Source: Akkermansia sp.
GTDB taxonomy: Bacteria > Verrucomicrobiota > Verrucomicrobiia > Verrucomicrobiales > Akkermansiaceae
Direction: 5' to 3'
DNA: 47,715 bases
Assembly (NCBI GenBank): GCA_017521405.1
Contig: JAFXCP010000029.1
Location: 1 to 47,715, forward strand
A program made the translations under genes and the position numbers. The notes beneath the pieces were generated by a model. That model was not told where the DNA came from, ran no database searches, and worked only from the letters and a program-made list of their open reading frames with translations. This document shows, piece by piece, positions 7,544 through 15,410 of this stretch (the stretch's first letter is position 1; every line of letters begins with the position of its first letter).

Positions 7544-8911
7544 ATGGCGCAAAGCGTCACAGAGCTGGTAACCCGCCTCCGACAAACGGTGGAAATGGGC
7601 GTGGGGGAGCAAAGCGTGACCGGGGAGATAGGCTCCTGCAAGGTGGCCTCCAGCGGGCATATTTACTTTACTCTGAAGGATGCCCAAAGCCAGTTGCAAT
7701 GCGCGCTGTACTCCTTCCGCGCGCGCATGCTGCGCCTGCGGCTGCGGGAGGGTATGCAGGTGGAGCTGCGCGGCAAAGCCACGGTGTGGGAGGGACGCGG
7801 CAGCCTGCAATTCATTGTCGAAAGTGTGCGGGAGGCCGGGGTGGGTACCTTGCAGCAGCGCTTCGAAGCTCTCAAGCAACGCTTGCAACAGGAGGGGCTC
7901 TTCTCCCCCGAGCGTAAGCGCCCGCTGCCGGAATTTCCGCAGAGTGTGGGGCTCATCACCTCCGCCACGGGGGCTGTTATCCAAGACATGCGGCACCGCC
8001 TGGAGCAGCGTGCGCCCTGGATGCAGGTTTATTTGCTGCCGGTGCAAGTGCAGGGTAAAGGAGCGGAGCATGGCATTGCCCGAGCACTGCACTGCCTGGG
8101 GCATGCGGCGGAGTATGGCCTGCCGCAACCGGAATACATCATTCTGGCACGCGGGGGCGGCTCTCTGGAAGATTTATGGTGCTTTAATGAAGAGGTGGTA
8201 GCAAGGGCTATTGCGGCCTGCCCGCTGCCTGTGGTAAGTGCCATAGGGCACGAGACAGATTTTACTATTGCGGATTTTGTGGCGGATTTGCGCGCGCCTA
8301 CTCCCACGGCAGCCATTGAGCTGAGCACGCCGGATGCCGCCGAACTGCAGAGCCAGTTGCAAGCCACGGAGCAGCACATTCGCCGCCAGTTGCAACGAGC
8401 TCTCCAGTGGGCGGGCATGCGCTTGCAAATACTGGAGCAAAGCCGCCTGCGCTCTCCCATGGAGCTGCTGGCTCCCTACGGACAGCAGCTCGATGTGCTG
8501 CACGAGGATATTTTCCGCAGTTCCCGGGAGCGCATGCTGCGAGAGGGAAATCGCCTCTCCCTGCTGGAGGCACGGCTTTCCTCCCGCGCGGTACAGGAAC
8601 GCCTCGGCACGGCAGCACAAAAGCTCCGCCATACGGAGCAGCACCTCCTCTCCCTCTGCCGCAATCGCCTCGTCTCCGCCACAGCAAGACTGGATGCACT
8701 GGCCGCGCACACCACAGCGGCCCACCCGCAGCGTGCGCTGGAACGCGGCTTCGCCCTGGTGGGCGATGGAAACGGAAGCCTCCTCCGCAGTACGGATTCC
8801 CTGCACGAGGGGGATGCTCTCGATATTACCCTCGCCTCAGGCCGTCTCTCCGCCCGCATTACCCGGATTCTCCCCGCCCATGCTGACTCAGATTCTGACA
8901 CGAATTATTGA
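7544..8911 (+). CDS. xseA: Exodeoxyribonuclease VII large subunit
   Basis: A 455-residue XseA, typical length about 450. With the small subunit XseB it degrades single-stranded DNA from both ends in repair and recombination. The N-terminal OB-fold holds the family pattern (GEIGSCKVASSGHIYFTLKD, then VELRGKATVWEGRGSLQF). The catalytic domain has GLITSATGAVIQDM, ILARGGGSLEDLWCFNEE and AIGHETDFTIADFVADLRAPTPTAAIE. The long helical region (about residues 260-390) is the coiled arm that holds XseB. No xseB is in this window. The short C-terminal motif ERGFALV is also present. Confidence 0.96.
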   Translation: MAQSVTELVTRLRQTVEMGVGEQSVTGEIGSCKVASSGHIYFTLKDAQSQLQCALYSFRARMLRLRLREGMQVELRGKATVWEGRGSLQFIVESVREAGVGTLQQRFEALKQRLQQEGLFSPERKRPLPEFPQSVGLITSATGAVIQDMRHRLEQRAPWMQVYLLPVQVQGKGAEHGIARALHCLGHAAEYGLPQPEYIILARGGGSLEDLWCFNEEVVARAIAACPLPVVSAIGHETDFTIADFVADLRAPTPTAAIELSTPDAAELQSQLQATEQHIRRQLQRALQWAGMRLQILEQSRLRSPMELLAPYGQQLDVLHEDIFRSSRERMLREGNRLSLLEARLSSRAVQERLGTAAQKLRHTEQHLLSLCRNRLVSATARLDALAAHTTAAHPQRALERGFALVGDGNGSLLRSTDSLHEGDALDITLASGRLSARITRILPAHADSDSDTNY

Positions 8912-8929
8912 ATCCTTACCCGAATGAAC

Positions 8930-8958
8930 TTGACAAAAACAGCAAGGCAAGGCATAAC
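8930..8958 (+). promoter_or_regulatory. Promoter of the paired L,D-transpeptidase genes
   Basis: A perfect -35 TTGACA (8930-8935), 17-base spacer and a -10-like CATAAC (8953-8958), starting 18 bases after xseA. Predicted leader about 55 bases. Confidence 0.6.
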
Positions 8959-9019
8959 GTCCGCGCGCTCGCATGCGTGCGACGTGTGCATGGCTGCACC
9001 ATACCCCGCTCCACATCCC

Positions 9020-9619
9020 ATGAAACGGAAAAAAATCCTTCTCTGCGCCACCGCTATCCTACTGAGTGCCTGTAATAGCGCCACAACCGGGCCTGTATCC
9101 AACATGGCCACGGGCTATGCCTTTGCACGCCCCAAAATTAAGGTGACAGCGTACGAGGCGGTATCCACCGGCCAATGGGATGTACCGGAGGGACTTACCG
9201 GCCAGCGCATGATTGTGGTGGATACCGAGTTGCAACAGGCCAAATACTACATTGGCGGGCGCCAAGTGGGCTGGTGTACCATTTCCTCCGGTAAGGCCGG
9301 CAAGGATACGCCCCGCGGTACCTTCCCCATTCTGGCTAAGGATGAGGACCACATCTCCTCCACCTACGGCAGTATTGTGGATGCCGAGGGAAACACGCTC
9401 ATTTCCAACTACACTAAAGGTGACCCCATCCCTCCCGGCGGGATTTACAAGGGCGCGCCTATGACTTGTGGCATGCAGCTGACGACAACCGGCATCTGGA
9501 TGCACGAAGGCATTGTGACCTCCGCCCCGGAGAGCCACGGCTGCATCCGCCTGCCGGGGAACATGGCTAAAATCTTTTTCGACAACACTCCCGTGGGAAC
9601 CCCCGTGGTTATCAAGTAA
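9020..9619 (+). CDS. L,D-transpeptidase lipoprotein (YkuD family)
   Basis: A 199-residue lipoprotein. I start at 9020 (MKRKKILLCATAILLSAC), which gives a full lipoprotein signal; an in-frame ATG at 8924 would overlap the promoter and add a non-signal peptide. The YkuD domain covers most of the mature protein: VDTELQQAKYYIGG, SSGKAGKDTPRGTF, then GIWMHEG and SHGCIRLP with the nucleophile Cys175. It differs from the two larger paralogues in this window and is closer to the short ErfK/YkuD type. Its stop overlaps the ATG of the next transpeptidase by one base, so translation is coupled. Confidence 0.9.
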   Translation: MKRKKILLCATAILLSACNSATTGPVSNMATGYAFARPKIKVTAYEAVSTGQWDVPEGLTGQRMIVVDTELQQAKYYIGGRQVGWCTISSGKAGKDTPRGTFPILAKDEDHISSTYGSIVDAEGNTLISNYTKGDPIPPGGIYKGAPMTCGMQLTTTGIWMHEGIVTSAPESHGCIRLPGNMAKIFFDNTPVGTPVVIK

Positions 9620-10422
9620 TGCGCTCCGCTAAAAAATTCATTCTGTTCCTTCTGGCTCTGGTCACCATGGCCGGAGTATGCCTCGTTACCTCCTCCTGCC
9701 AGCAGCAGCAAATTCCACCGCCTGTGGAAACCATTCACATTCCCACAGCGTACGAAACCTTTGTGGAAACTTCCGGCAATTACCCGGAGGTGATGTCCAT
9801 CTACGTGGATGAGGACCTCATGCAGCAGGCTAATAAAAAAAGCGAAGTATATATTTGCCTTAGCCAGCAGCGCGGCCGCCTGTATGTAAATGATACTGTG
9901 GCCGCAGATTGGCCCGTTTCCACCGGGGTGGATAGGCACCCCACCCCCACAGGCAAATTCCGCATCCGCCTGAAGAAGAAGGACCACACCTCCAACCGCT
10001 ACGGCCGCATGTACGATGCCAATGGCAAGTGCATTAACCGCGATGCAGACGCTTTTAACGACCCCGTACCCGAGGGCGGACACTTCGAAGGCTCCCCTAT
10101 GCCGAATTGGATGCGCCTTACCAGCGATGGTGTGGGCATGCATACCGGCAAGGTGCGCGCCGGCAGGCGGCTTTCCCACGGCTGCATCCGCACGCCGCAC
10201 TACATGGCTTGCCGCCTGTTCGATGTTACGGACATCGGCACTCGCGTATACATTACGGATGAGCCGGAAGCAAAGTTCCCTGCACAGCATATATTGCAAC
10301 CGGCTCCGAAGCAAACCGCCGAGGCTTCAGCAGCAGCCGGGAGTAGCCCTGCACCGGCTCCCGCATCTGCGGAAACAGCCCCTGCCACCCCCTTTATTAC
10401 GCCGAACTTCAGCACACGCTGA
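9619..10422 (+). CDS. L,D-transpeptidase lipoprotein (YkuD family)
   Basis: A 267-residue lipoprotein (lipobox VTSSC) with a YkuD domain at about residues 70-210. Catalytic residues are His177 in GMHTGK and the SHGCIR motif with Cys189. The C-terminal 50 residues are Ala/Pro/Ser-rich and probably disordered. Its catalytic half aligns closely with the protein at 3737-4603, so it is a dispersed duplicate 5 kb away. Overlaps the upstream transpeptidase stop (TAATG). A dus gene follows after 14 bases and may share the transcript. Confidence 0.9.
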   Translation: MRSAKKFILFLLALVTMAGVCLVTSSCQQQQIPPPVETIHIPTAYETFVETSGNYPEVMSIYVDEDLMQQANKKSEVYICLSQQRGRLYVNDTVAADWPVSTGVDRHPTPTGKFRIRLKKKDHTSNRYGRMYDANGKCINRDADAFNDPVPEGGHFEGSPMPNWMRLTSDGVGMHTGKVRAGRRLSHGCIRTPHYMACRLFDVTDIGTRVYITDEPEAKFPAQHILQPAPKQTAEASAAAGSSPAPAPASAETAPATPFITPNFSTR

Positions 10423-10436
10423 GCCCGCATTTTGCC

Positions 10437-11369
10437 ATGCAGCTTGCACTGGCCCCCATGCAGGATGTGACGGACCTCGCCTTCATGCGAGTTCTGCATC
10501 GGCTGGGCAGCCTGCCGGATGTTTTGGTGACGCCCTACTTCCGCAGTACGCCCACCACCTGCGCCATGGCGGAGCATAATCTCCGCTGCATCGATGAGAA
10601 CGAAACAGGCCTCCCCATACTGGCACAGCTGGCCGGGAGCGATGCCGCCGCCCTGGTGCGGGACGCCGCGGCGCTACTGGAACGCCCCGGAGTTTCCGGT
10701 ATTAACCTGAATGCAGGCTGCCCCTCCCCACTCGTGAACCGCCATGGTGCCGGAGCCGGACTTTTGCGGGAACTACCCCGCTTCCGGGAGGTTTTGCTGG
10801 CTCTGCGGCAGATGCTACCGCAGGGGAAATTCAGCGTCAAGACGCGCTTGGGCTGGGAATCCGCCGAGGAGGAATTCCCGGCTCTCCTGCACCTGCTGGA
10901 GGAAGCCCACCCGGATGCCGTAATGCTCCACGCCCGCACACGCCGCCAGCTCTATGGCGGCCGCCCGGCCATGAACTATGTGCAGCAGGCCGTGCAGCAG
11001 CTTGCATGCCCCGTGCTGGCTAATGGGGATATCTGCACCCCGCAGGAAGCAGCCGCCTGCCTGCACCACACCGGAGCTGCCGGGCTGATGATTGGGCGCG
11101 GTGCCGTACGCAACCCCTACCTCTTCCGCCAGCTGCGCGGCGAGCCACCCCCCAGCCGGGAGGAAATGCAGCGTTACTACGCCCTCCTGCTGGAGGAAAC
11201 AGGCCGCATTCTGGGCCCGCACCGCACGGAAAAAGGCCATTGCAACCGTATGAAAAAATACCTTGCCTTCTGCTACCCGGATTTTTCCCCGGAGCAGGAA
11301 TACGCCCTCCGCCGCTGCACTTCCACGGCGGAGATGCTCCGCCTCCTTTCCCTCCCCGCCCGGGTCTGA
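10437..11369 (+). CDS. tRNA-dihydrouridine synthase
   Basis: A 310-residue Dus family flavoprotein that reduces uridine to dihydrouridine in the tRNA D-loop using FMN and NADPH. The TIM-barrel pattern is clear: LALAPMQDVTD at the start, the catalytic Cys95 in NLNAGCPSP, KTRLGW, MLHARTRRQLYGG, VLANGDI and GLMIGRGAVRNPYLF. A small helical domain ends the protein. I cannot tell whether it corresponds to DusA, B or C. It directly follows the transpeptidase pair and may be transcribed with it. Confidence 0.92.
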   Translation: MQLALAPMQDVTDLAFMRVLHRLGSLPDVLVTPYFRSTPTTCAMAEHNLRCIDENETGLPILAQLAGSDAAALVRDAAALLERPGVSGINLNAGCPSPLVNRHGAGAGLLRELPRFREVLLALRQMLPQGKFSVKTRLGWESAEEEFPALLHLLEEAHPDAVMLHARTRRQLYGGRPAMNYVQQAVQQLACPVLANGDICTPQEAAACLHHTGAAGLMIGRGAVRNPYLFRQLRGEPPPSREEMQRYYALLLEETGRILGPHRTEKGHCNRMKKYLAFCYPDFSPEQEYALRRCTSTAEMLRLLSLPARV

Positions 11370-11394
11370 ATATTGCTTTTCTGTGCACTTTTGC

Positions 11395-11418
11395 GCCGGG
11401 CTCAAAACAATCCCCGGC
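11395..11418 (+). repeat. Weak hairpin after dus
   Basis: GCCGGG and CCCGGC arms with an 11-12 base loop, 25 bases after the dus stop; no T-run follows. The rest of 11370-11503 shows no gene. Confidence 0.25.
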
Positions 11419-11503
11419 ACCATATGGACGCATTCTTTCAGGATACATCCATGTGAATTTAGCCCTGCAAAGTCCCGGCCTACAAGGGGGGCTGGCTATT
11501 TGC

Positions 11504-11531
11504 TTGACGTACCCGGAAGCGGTGGTATATT
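11504..11531 (+). promoter_or_regulatory. Promoter of the transglutaminase-like/discoidin gene
   Basis: TTGACG (11504-11509), 16-base spacer, TATATT (11526-11531). The predicted transcript start near 11538 supports translation from the ATG at 11561 and not from the upstream in-frame TTG. Confidence 0.8.
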
Positions 11532-11560
11532 CATGAGGATTGCATTTTTCCCCTTTTGCT

Positions 11561-14014
11561 ATGAACAATACCGCACTTATGCCGGCGCTGCTTCTGGCAT
11601 GCGGCATGTACGCGCAGGCTCAAGTGCCCGCGCCCGTGCAGCCGCAATTTCCCGGAGTGGCTGTCAAAAAAACAAGCCCTGCACCGCTGACCACCAGCCG
11701 GGATTGGCAAGACCCCGCCGCTTTGCGCGAGAGGCTCGCCAAACAGATTGAGGGGCGGCTCAAGGGCACGGATGAGGCCTCCGTCAAAGCCTTTCTGAGA
11801 TTGCCTTCCAATCGCCTGCTGCTGGCCAACTATGCACTGGCCACCGCAGAAATTCTCTCCGAAAAAGCATACGGGAATTTTCTGGCAGAGCAGCAAAGGC
11901 AGCTGGATTCCCGCAAGAAAAATCTGGCGGCTCTGGAAAAAGAACTGCCGGAGCTGGGCGGCACAGCCGTGGAAAGCACTCACTACAAGATTGAAAAGCT
12001 GAAAGGCGAAATAGCTGCCATAGAAGCAGAGTTGAAACAGCCCATCCGCATGGCCGATGTGGTGAAGCGCCCGCGCAGCAGCAAGCTCATTAGCCTTATT
12101 GCCAATGATTTGGGATGGATTGGCGATGTCGTATACAGCGGTGAATGCATAATGCCCGGCCGCATGCTGAACATGCTGGCCAATATGATGGAACGCTATA
12201 CCCGCATGCTGCCTAATGAACGCATGCCGCGCGATATTGCCACGGCCACGGCTTTGGAGTTCGCTCGCTTCGGGTGGAGTGTGGATGCCGCCTGCAAACG
12301 AGCCGAATACTTTGTACGCAACTGGCGCCAAGACCGCCTGCACCAAATTTTTGATACCCTTCCCTTCTGGCAGCGCCGTGTAGTATGCGGCTGGAAGGGA
12401 AATCACAGCTCCGGTACCCCGGAGAGCTTCACTTGGGCGCTCTACAATGTCAACGTGACTGATGAGCGCTATACCGGCTGCTGCTGGCGCTGCGGTTATG
12501 TGCTGCACAATGTGTACGGCGACAGTATCCATGGTAGTGCCTATGCCGCAGCCTTCGAGGGGATGTACGAGGGGCGCCACCACCAGTTTACTCAGGAGGT
12601 AGGCGGTGTATGCGGCAGTTTATCGCACTTCGGGGCATCTGCCGCCTGCGCCCATGGTATACCCGGGCTTACCATGGGGGAACCGGGACACTGTGCTTAT
12701 GTGGTGTGGCAAAATGGTAAGTGGACTCCTTCCTACTCCATATCGTGGGAGCGCGGACTGCACTGGTGCCCATGGCCGGATAACAGGCGCTTTTCCTCCC
12801 TGCACCAGCTTGCCGAACAGCACGCTCCGGAGCAAAAGGATGCTACGCGCCTTTCCAATGCCTACCGCTTGCTGGCGCAAATAGCAACCGCGCAAAATAA
12901 TACCGCCAAGGCCTCCGATATGTTCCTGAAGGCTGAGGCCGCCCAACCACGCCACTACCAAGTTTACCGCGAGCATGCTGATATGCTCGCGACCACCTCG
13001 GCTGATATCAATGCGTGGTTACAGCTTAACGACAGTATCTGCACTCACATGGTCCCCCTCTTTGCCGAATGTGCCGCAGAGCTGATGCGTAACCAGGTGT
13101 GTGACCATCTGGTAAAAAGCGGTGCCACTGCCGAACAGTTGGAAGGTGCCTACGCTAAGTTCTGGCAAAACATTCACAATCTTGGACCGGAGCGCTGGAA
13201 TATGCAAAATATGCTCAACAAGCAAATTGCCACACTGAACGCCGTGTGCCAAAACAAGGATTTGGAGAATAAGTGTACCCTATACCGCCATATGCTGGCC
13301 GGCACAATCTCCAACCCGGATTACGCGCGCTATTCCCTTGAAAGCGGCAATACACTCATGCAAAGTATGGACGATACCGGCAAGGCTCGCATGCTCGGGC
13401 TTATGACGGAGGCTCTCAGCAACAGTGGAGCAGAACTGGAAGGCGATGCCCGAGACAAGGTGATTGCTAACATTATTCTGGCGGCAGAAAATAACCACGA
13501 CACCTCTGCCTTCCAATCCGTCAGCAAGCTCATAGCCACGGATAAGGCACACGATAGCCGCCCCATTGGCGATGTGGCCCCCTTCCCCGGCAAGCTCGTT
13601 TCGGAGGGAGGTGCGGTGTTTGCCTCCTCCACCAGCCAATGGGATAAACCCGCCACGCATGCCAACGTGCTTACCAAGCTGGGCGGACAAATCCATACCG
13701 GTCGCGATAAGGAGCCTTGGATTGCCGTTAAGCTGCCCAAGCATGCCACCATCAGCGGTGTAGTGATTGTACCCCACTCCAATGGCCGCAACTGGAATAG
13801 GTTGAACGATTTACAATTGCAGGTTTCCGAAACAGGCAAGGCCGATGATTGGTACAATGCCGGTTCCCTCACCGGCAAATGTACGAAGCGCGAAATCCGC
13901 ATCGATTTGGGGGCGGAGCAACCCAAGGCTCTCTATGTACGCATTATCCGCCCCGGTGTGCAGGAAGTCCTCCATGTGGATGGCATCTTTGTGTACGGCA
14001 CCCCGGCAGCATGA
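11561..14014 (+). CDS. Secreted transglutaminase-like protein with discoidin-type C-terminus
   Basis: An 817-residue secreted protein. Signal peptide at residues 1-20 (MNNTALMPALLLACGMYAQA). Residues about 120-160 are charged and probably coiled-coil. The central part resembles a transglutaminase-like cysteine fold: Cys351 in GGVCGSLSHFGASAACAHGIP and His377 in GEPGHCAYVVW, followed by an aromatic/Asp region (WCPWPDN). A helical, TPR-like stretch follows (about 430-640). The last 140 residues resemble an F5/8 type C (discoidin) sugar-binding domain (DKEPWIAVKLPKHATISGVVIV to YVRIIRPG). A secreted wall- or glycan-active enzyme is likely, but bond and substrate are unknown. A second secreted gene follows after 33 bases. 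Confidence 0.8.
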   Translation: MNNTALMPALLLACGMYAQAQVPAPVQPQFPGVAVKKTSPAPLTTSRDWQDPAALRERLAKQIEGRLKGTDEASVKAFLRLPSNRLLLANYALATAEILSEKAYGNFLAEQQRQLDSRKKNLAALEKELPELGGTAVESTHYKIEKLKGEIAAIEAELKQPIRMADVVKRPRSSKLISLIANDLGWIGDVVYSGECIMPGRMLNMLANMMERYTRMLPNERMPRDIATATALEFARFGWSVDAACKRAEYFVRNWRQDRLHQIFDTLPFWQRRVVCGWKGNHSSGTPESFTWALYNVNVTDERYTGCCWRCGYVLHNVYGDSIHGSAYAAAFEGMYEGRHHQFTQEVGGVCGSLSHFGASAACAHGIPGLTMGEPGHCAYVVWQNGKWTPSYSISWERGLHWCPWPDNRRFSSLHQLAEQHAPEQKDATRLSNAYRLLAQIATAQNNTAKASDMFLKAEAAQPRHYQVYREHADMLATTSADINAWLQLNDSICTHMVPLFAECAAELMRNQVCDHLVKSGATAEQLEGAYAKFWQNIHNLGPERWNMQNMLNKQIATLNAVCQNKDLENKCTLYRHMLAGTISNPDYARYSLESGNTLMQSMDDTGKARMLGLMTEALSNSGAELEGDARDKVIANIILAAENNHDTSAFQSVSKLIATDKAHDSRPIGDVAPFPGKLVSEGGAVFASSTSQWDKPATHANVLTKLGGQIHTGRDKEPWIAVKLPKHATISGVVIVPHSNGRNWNRLNDLQLQVSETGKADDWYNAGSLTGKCTKREIRIDLGAEQPKALYVRIIRPGVQEVLHVDGIFVYGTPAA

Positions 14015-14047
14015 TTCATCTTCTAACTCCTCTATCTTTTTCCCCAT

Positions 14048-15268
14048 ATGAAATTTGCATTTTCCATACTGCTGAGTCTGGTAGCAATTACCCTACTGCC
14101 CGCACAGGCCGCCACTAAGGTGAGCAGCTATGCGCAGGCACAAGCCGGGCTGAATGACGATGGCTACGCCGTCTTTATCTACGGCAAGGGCTGGGATAAA
14201 CGCGCCGAAGCGAACATGACGGCTCTGTACAACGCCCCCGCCGTACTCCAAGCCACCGGTAACGCCGCCCTGATGCTGGTGCCCCTGCCGGAAAGTATGA
14301 GCCCGGAGCAAAAAGAAGCCTTGGGTAATACCATGGGCAAATTGCAACTGCCCCATCCGCACAGCAAGCATTCCTTCCCTGCGGTAGTGCTGTACGATAA
14401 GAGCGGGCGCCAGTACGGCATTGTGTGCGGCCCGCCCATGGTGTACCCGGAGGCCGAGCGCATTGCACGCCTGATTTCCGCCCGCCGTGCAGCCAAGGCC
14501 CGGCAGGATGGGCTGATGGCCCGGGCCGATGCCGCCCAAGGAGAAGAACGTGCCAAGCTCCTACTCCAAGCGGCACAGGTGGAGAACATCGAACGCCCAT
14601 ACAAAGTGGAGCAACTTATCAAGGAAGCTGATCCGGAGGATAAGTCCGGCTGTTTGGCAGCCCTGAAATTCCACAATAATCCCGTGGGCGATAAAATTAA
14701 GGAGATGCCTATCTTCGAGGCTCTTGCCACCATGGATGCCGCCATCTCCAACCCTCTGCACACCGTGCAGCAAAAGCAGAATGCCTGTGCCTTCGCCATT
14801 GGCTTAATTCGCCGCCGCTTCGGCACCGGCCCGGCAGAAGCCATTGCCCACTATGCGCGCCTGATGAAGGAGCTTAACCCCACCTCCGTGCTGGGACGCT
14901 CGGCAGATGTCGTGATGCGCGATTGGACCACCGGTATGCAATTGGTGCGCGGCTGGGCACCGGATTCCCTTCCCCTGCCCGGCGTGGCGGGCGAGTTGCA
15001 CGGCAAGCTGCCCCTCGGCCCTGCCGGTAAGTACGAGGTGCGCTTGGAACCCACCCGTGGCAAACACCCTGCCAAAGTTTCCCGCGTGGCTCTATACGAT
15101 GGCGATACACTGGTGAGCGAGGACACCCGCAGCTTTACCCTTACTACACCGGCCAGTTACTTCGTGACAGCAGAGAAGGAGCTCCTCCGGCCGCGCCTCT
15201 TCATTACCTTCGATAATGGGGAAAAGGAACGCGATACCCGCGGCAACTTCATTGTACGGAAGCATTAA
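14048..15268 (+). CDS. Secreted protein of unknown function
   Basis: A 406-residue protein with a clear signal peptide (MKFAFSILLSLVAITLLPAQA). The first 130 residues have alternating strands and helices (YAVFIYGKGWDKRAEANM, AVVLYDKSGRQYGIVCG) that hint at a thioredoxin-like fold, but there is no CxxC pair. The middle is helical; the end (about 310-406) looks like a beta-sandwich (GKYEVRLEPTRGKHPAKVSRVALYDGD). It is co-transcribed with the transglutaminase-like gene and ends in a strong terminator, so the pair probably work together in the periplasm. I do not recognise a named family. Confidence 0.75.
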   Translation: MKFAFSILLSLVAITLLPAQAATKVSSYAQAQAGLNDDGYAVFIYGKGWDKRAEANMTALYNAPAVLQATGNAALMLVPLPESMSPEQKEALGNTMGKLQLPHPHSKHSFPAVVLYDKSGRQYGIVCGPPMVYPEAERIARLISARRAAKARQDGLMARADAAQGEERAKLLLQAAQVENIERPYKVEQLIKEADPEDKSGCLAALKFHNNPVGDKIKEMPIFEALATMDAAISNPLHTVQQKQNACAFAIGLIRRRFGTGPAEAIAHYARLMKELNPTSVLGRSADVVMRDWTTGMQLVRGWAPDSLPLPGVAGELHGKLPLGPAGKYEVRLEPTRGKHPAKVSRVALYDGDTLVSEDTRSFTLTTPASYFVTAEKELLRPRLFITFDNGEKERDTRGNFIVRKH

Positions 15269-15286
15269 GAAGTCTCCATATTCCGC

Positions 15287-15327
15287 AACCTGCGCACCGG
15301 GAATTACCCGGCGCGCAGGTTCTTTTT
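15287..15327 (+). terminator. Terminator of the secreted-protein pair
   Basis: A 15-bp stem with one mismatch (AACCTGCGCACCGGG with CCCGGCGCGCAGGTT) and a C-T6 tail, 18 bases after the stop. Confidence 0.9.
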
Positions 15328-15373
15328 ACTCTCCGGAGGGAAGGGTGCATCCACTCCGCTTCCACAGCAAGAC

Positions 15374-15403
15374 TTGACAAAGGGGGGGCAGTACCGCTAC
15401 ACT
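15374..15403 (+). promoter_or_regulatory. Promoter of the U32 gene; likely leaderless transcript
   Basis: TTGACA (15374-15379), 18-base spacer, TACACT (15398-15403). Transcription would begin about 7 bases later, at or next to the ATG at 15411, leaving no 5' leader. Confidence 0.7.
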
Positions 15404-15410
15404 GGCTGGC

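Noticed and set aside
8970-8990. GC-rich alternating CGCGCGCTCGCATGCG stretch as a terminator or Z-DNA element
   Set aside because: Short, with no T-run and no clear stem; it lies within the leader of the transpeptidase pair.
11540-11560. TTG start adding seven residues to the transglutaminase-like protein
   Set aside because: It is at the predicted transcription start and weakens the signal peptide; the ATG at 11561 is better.
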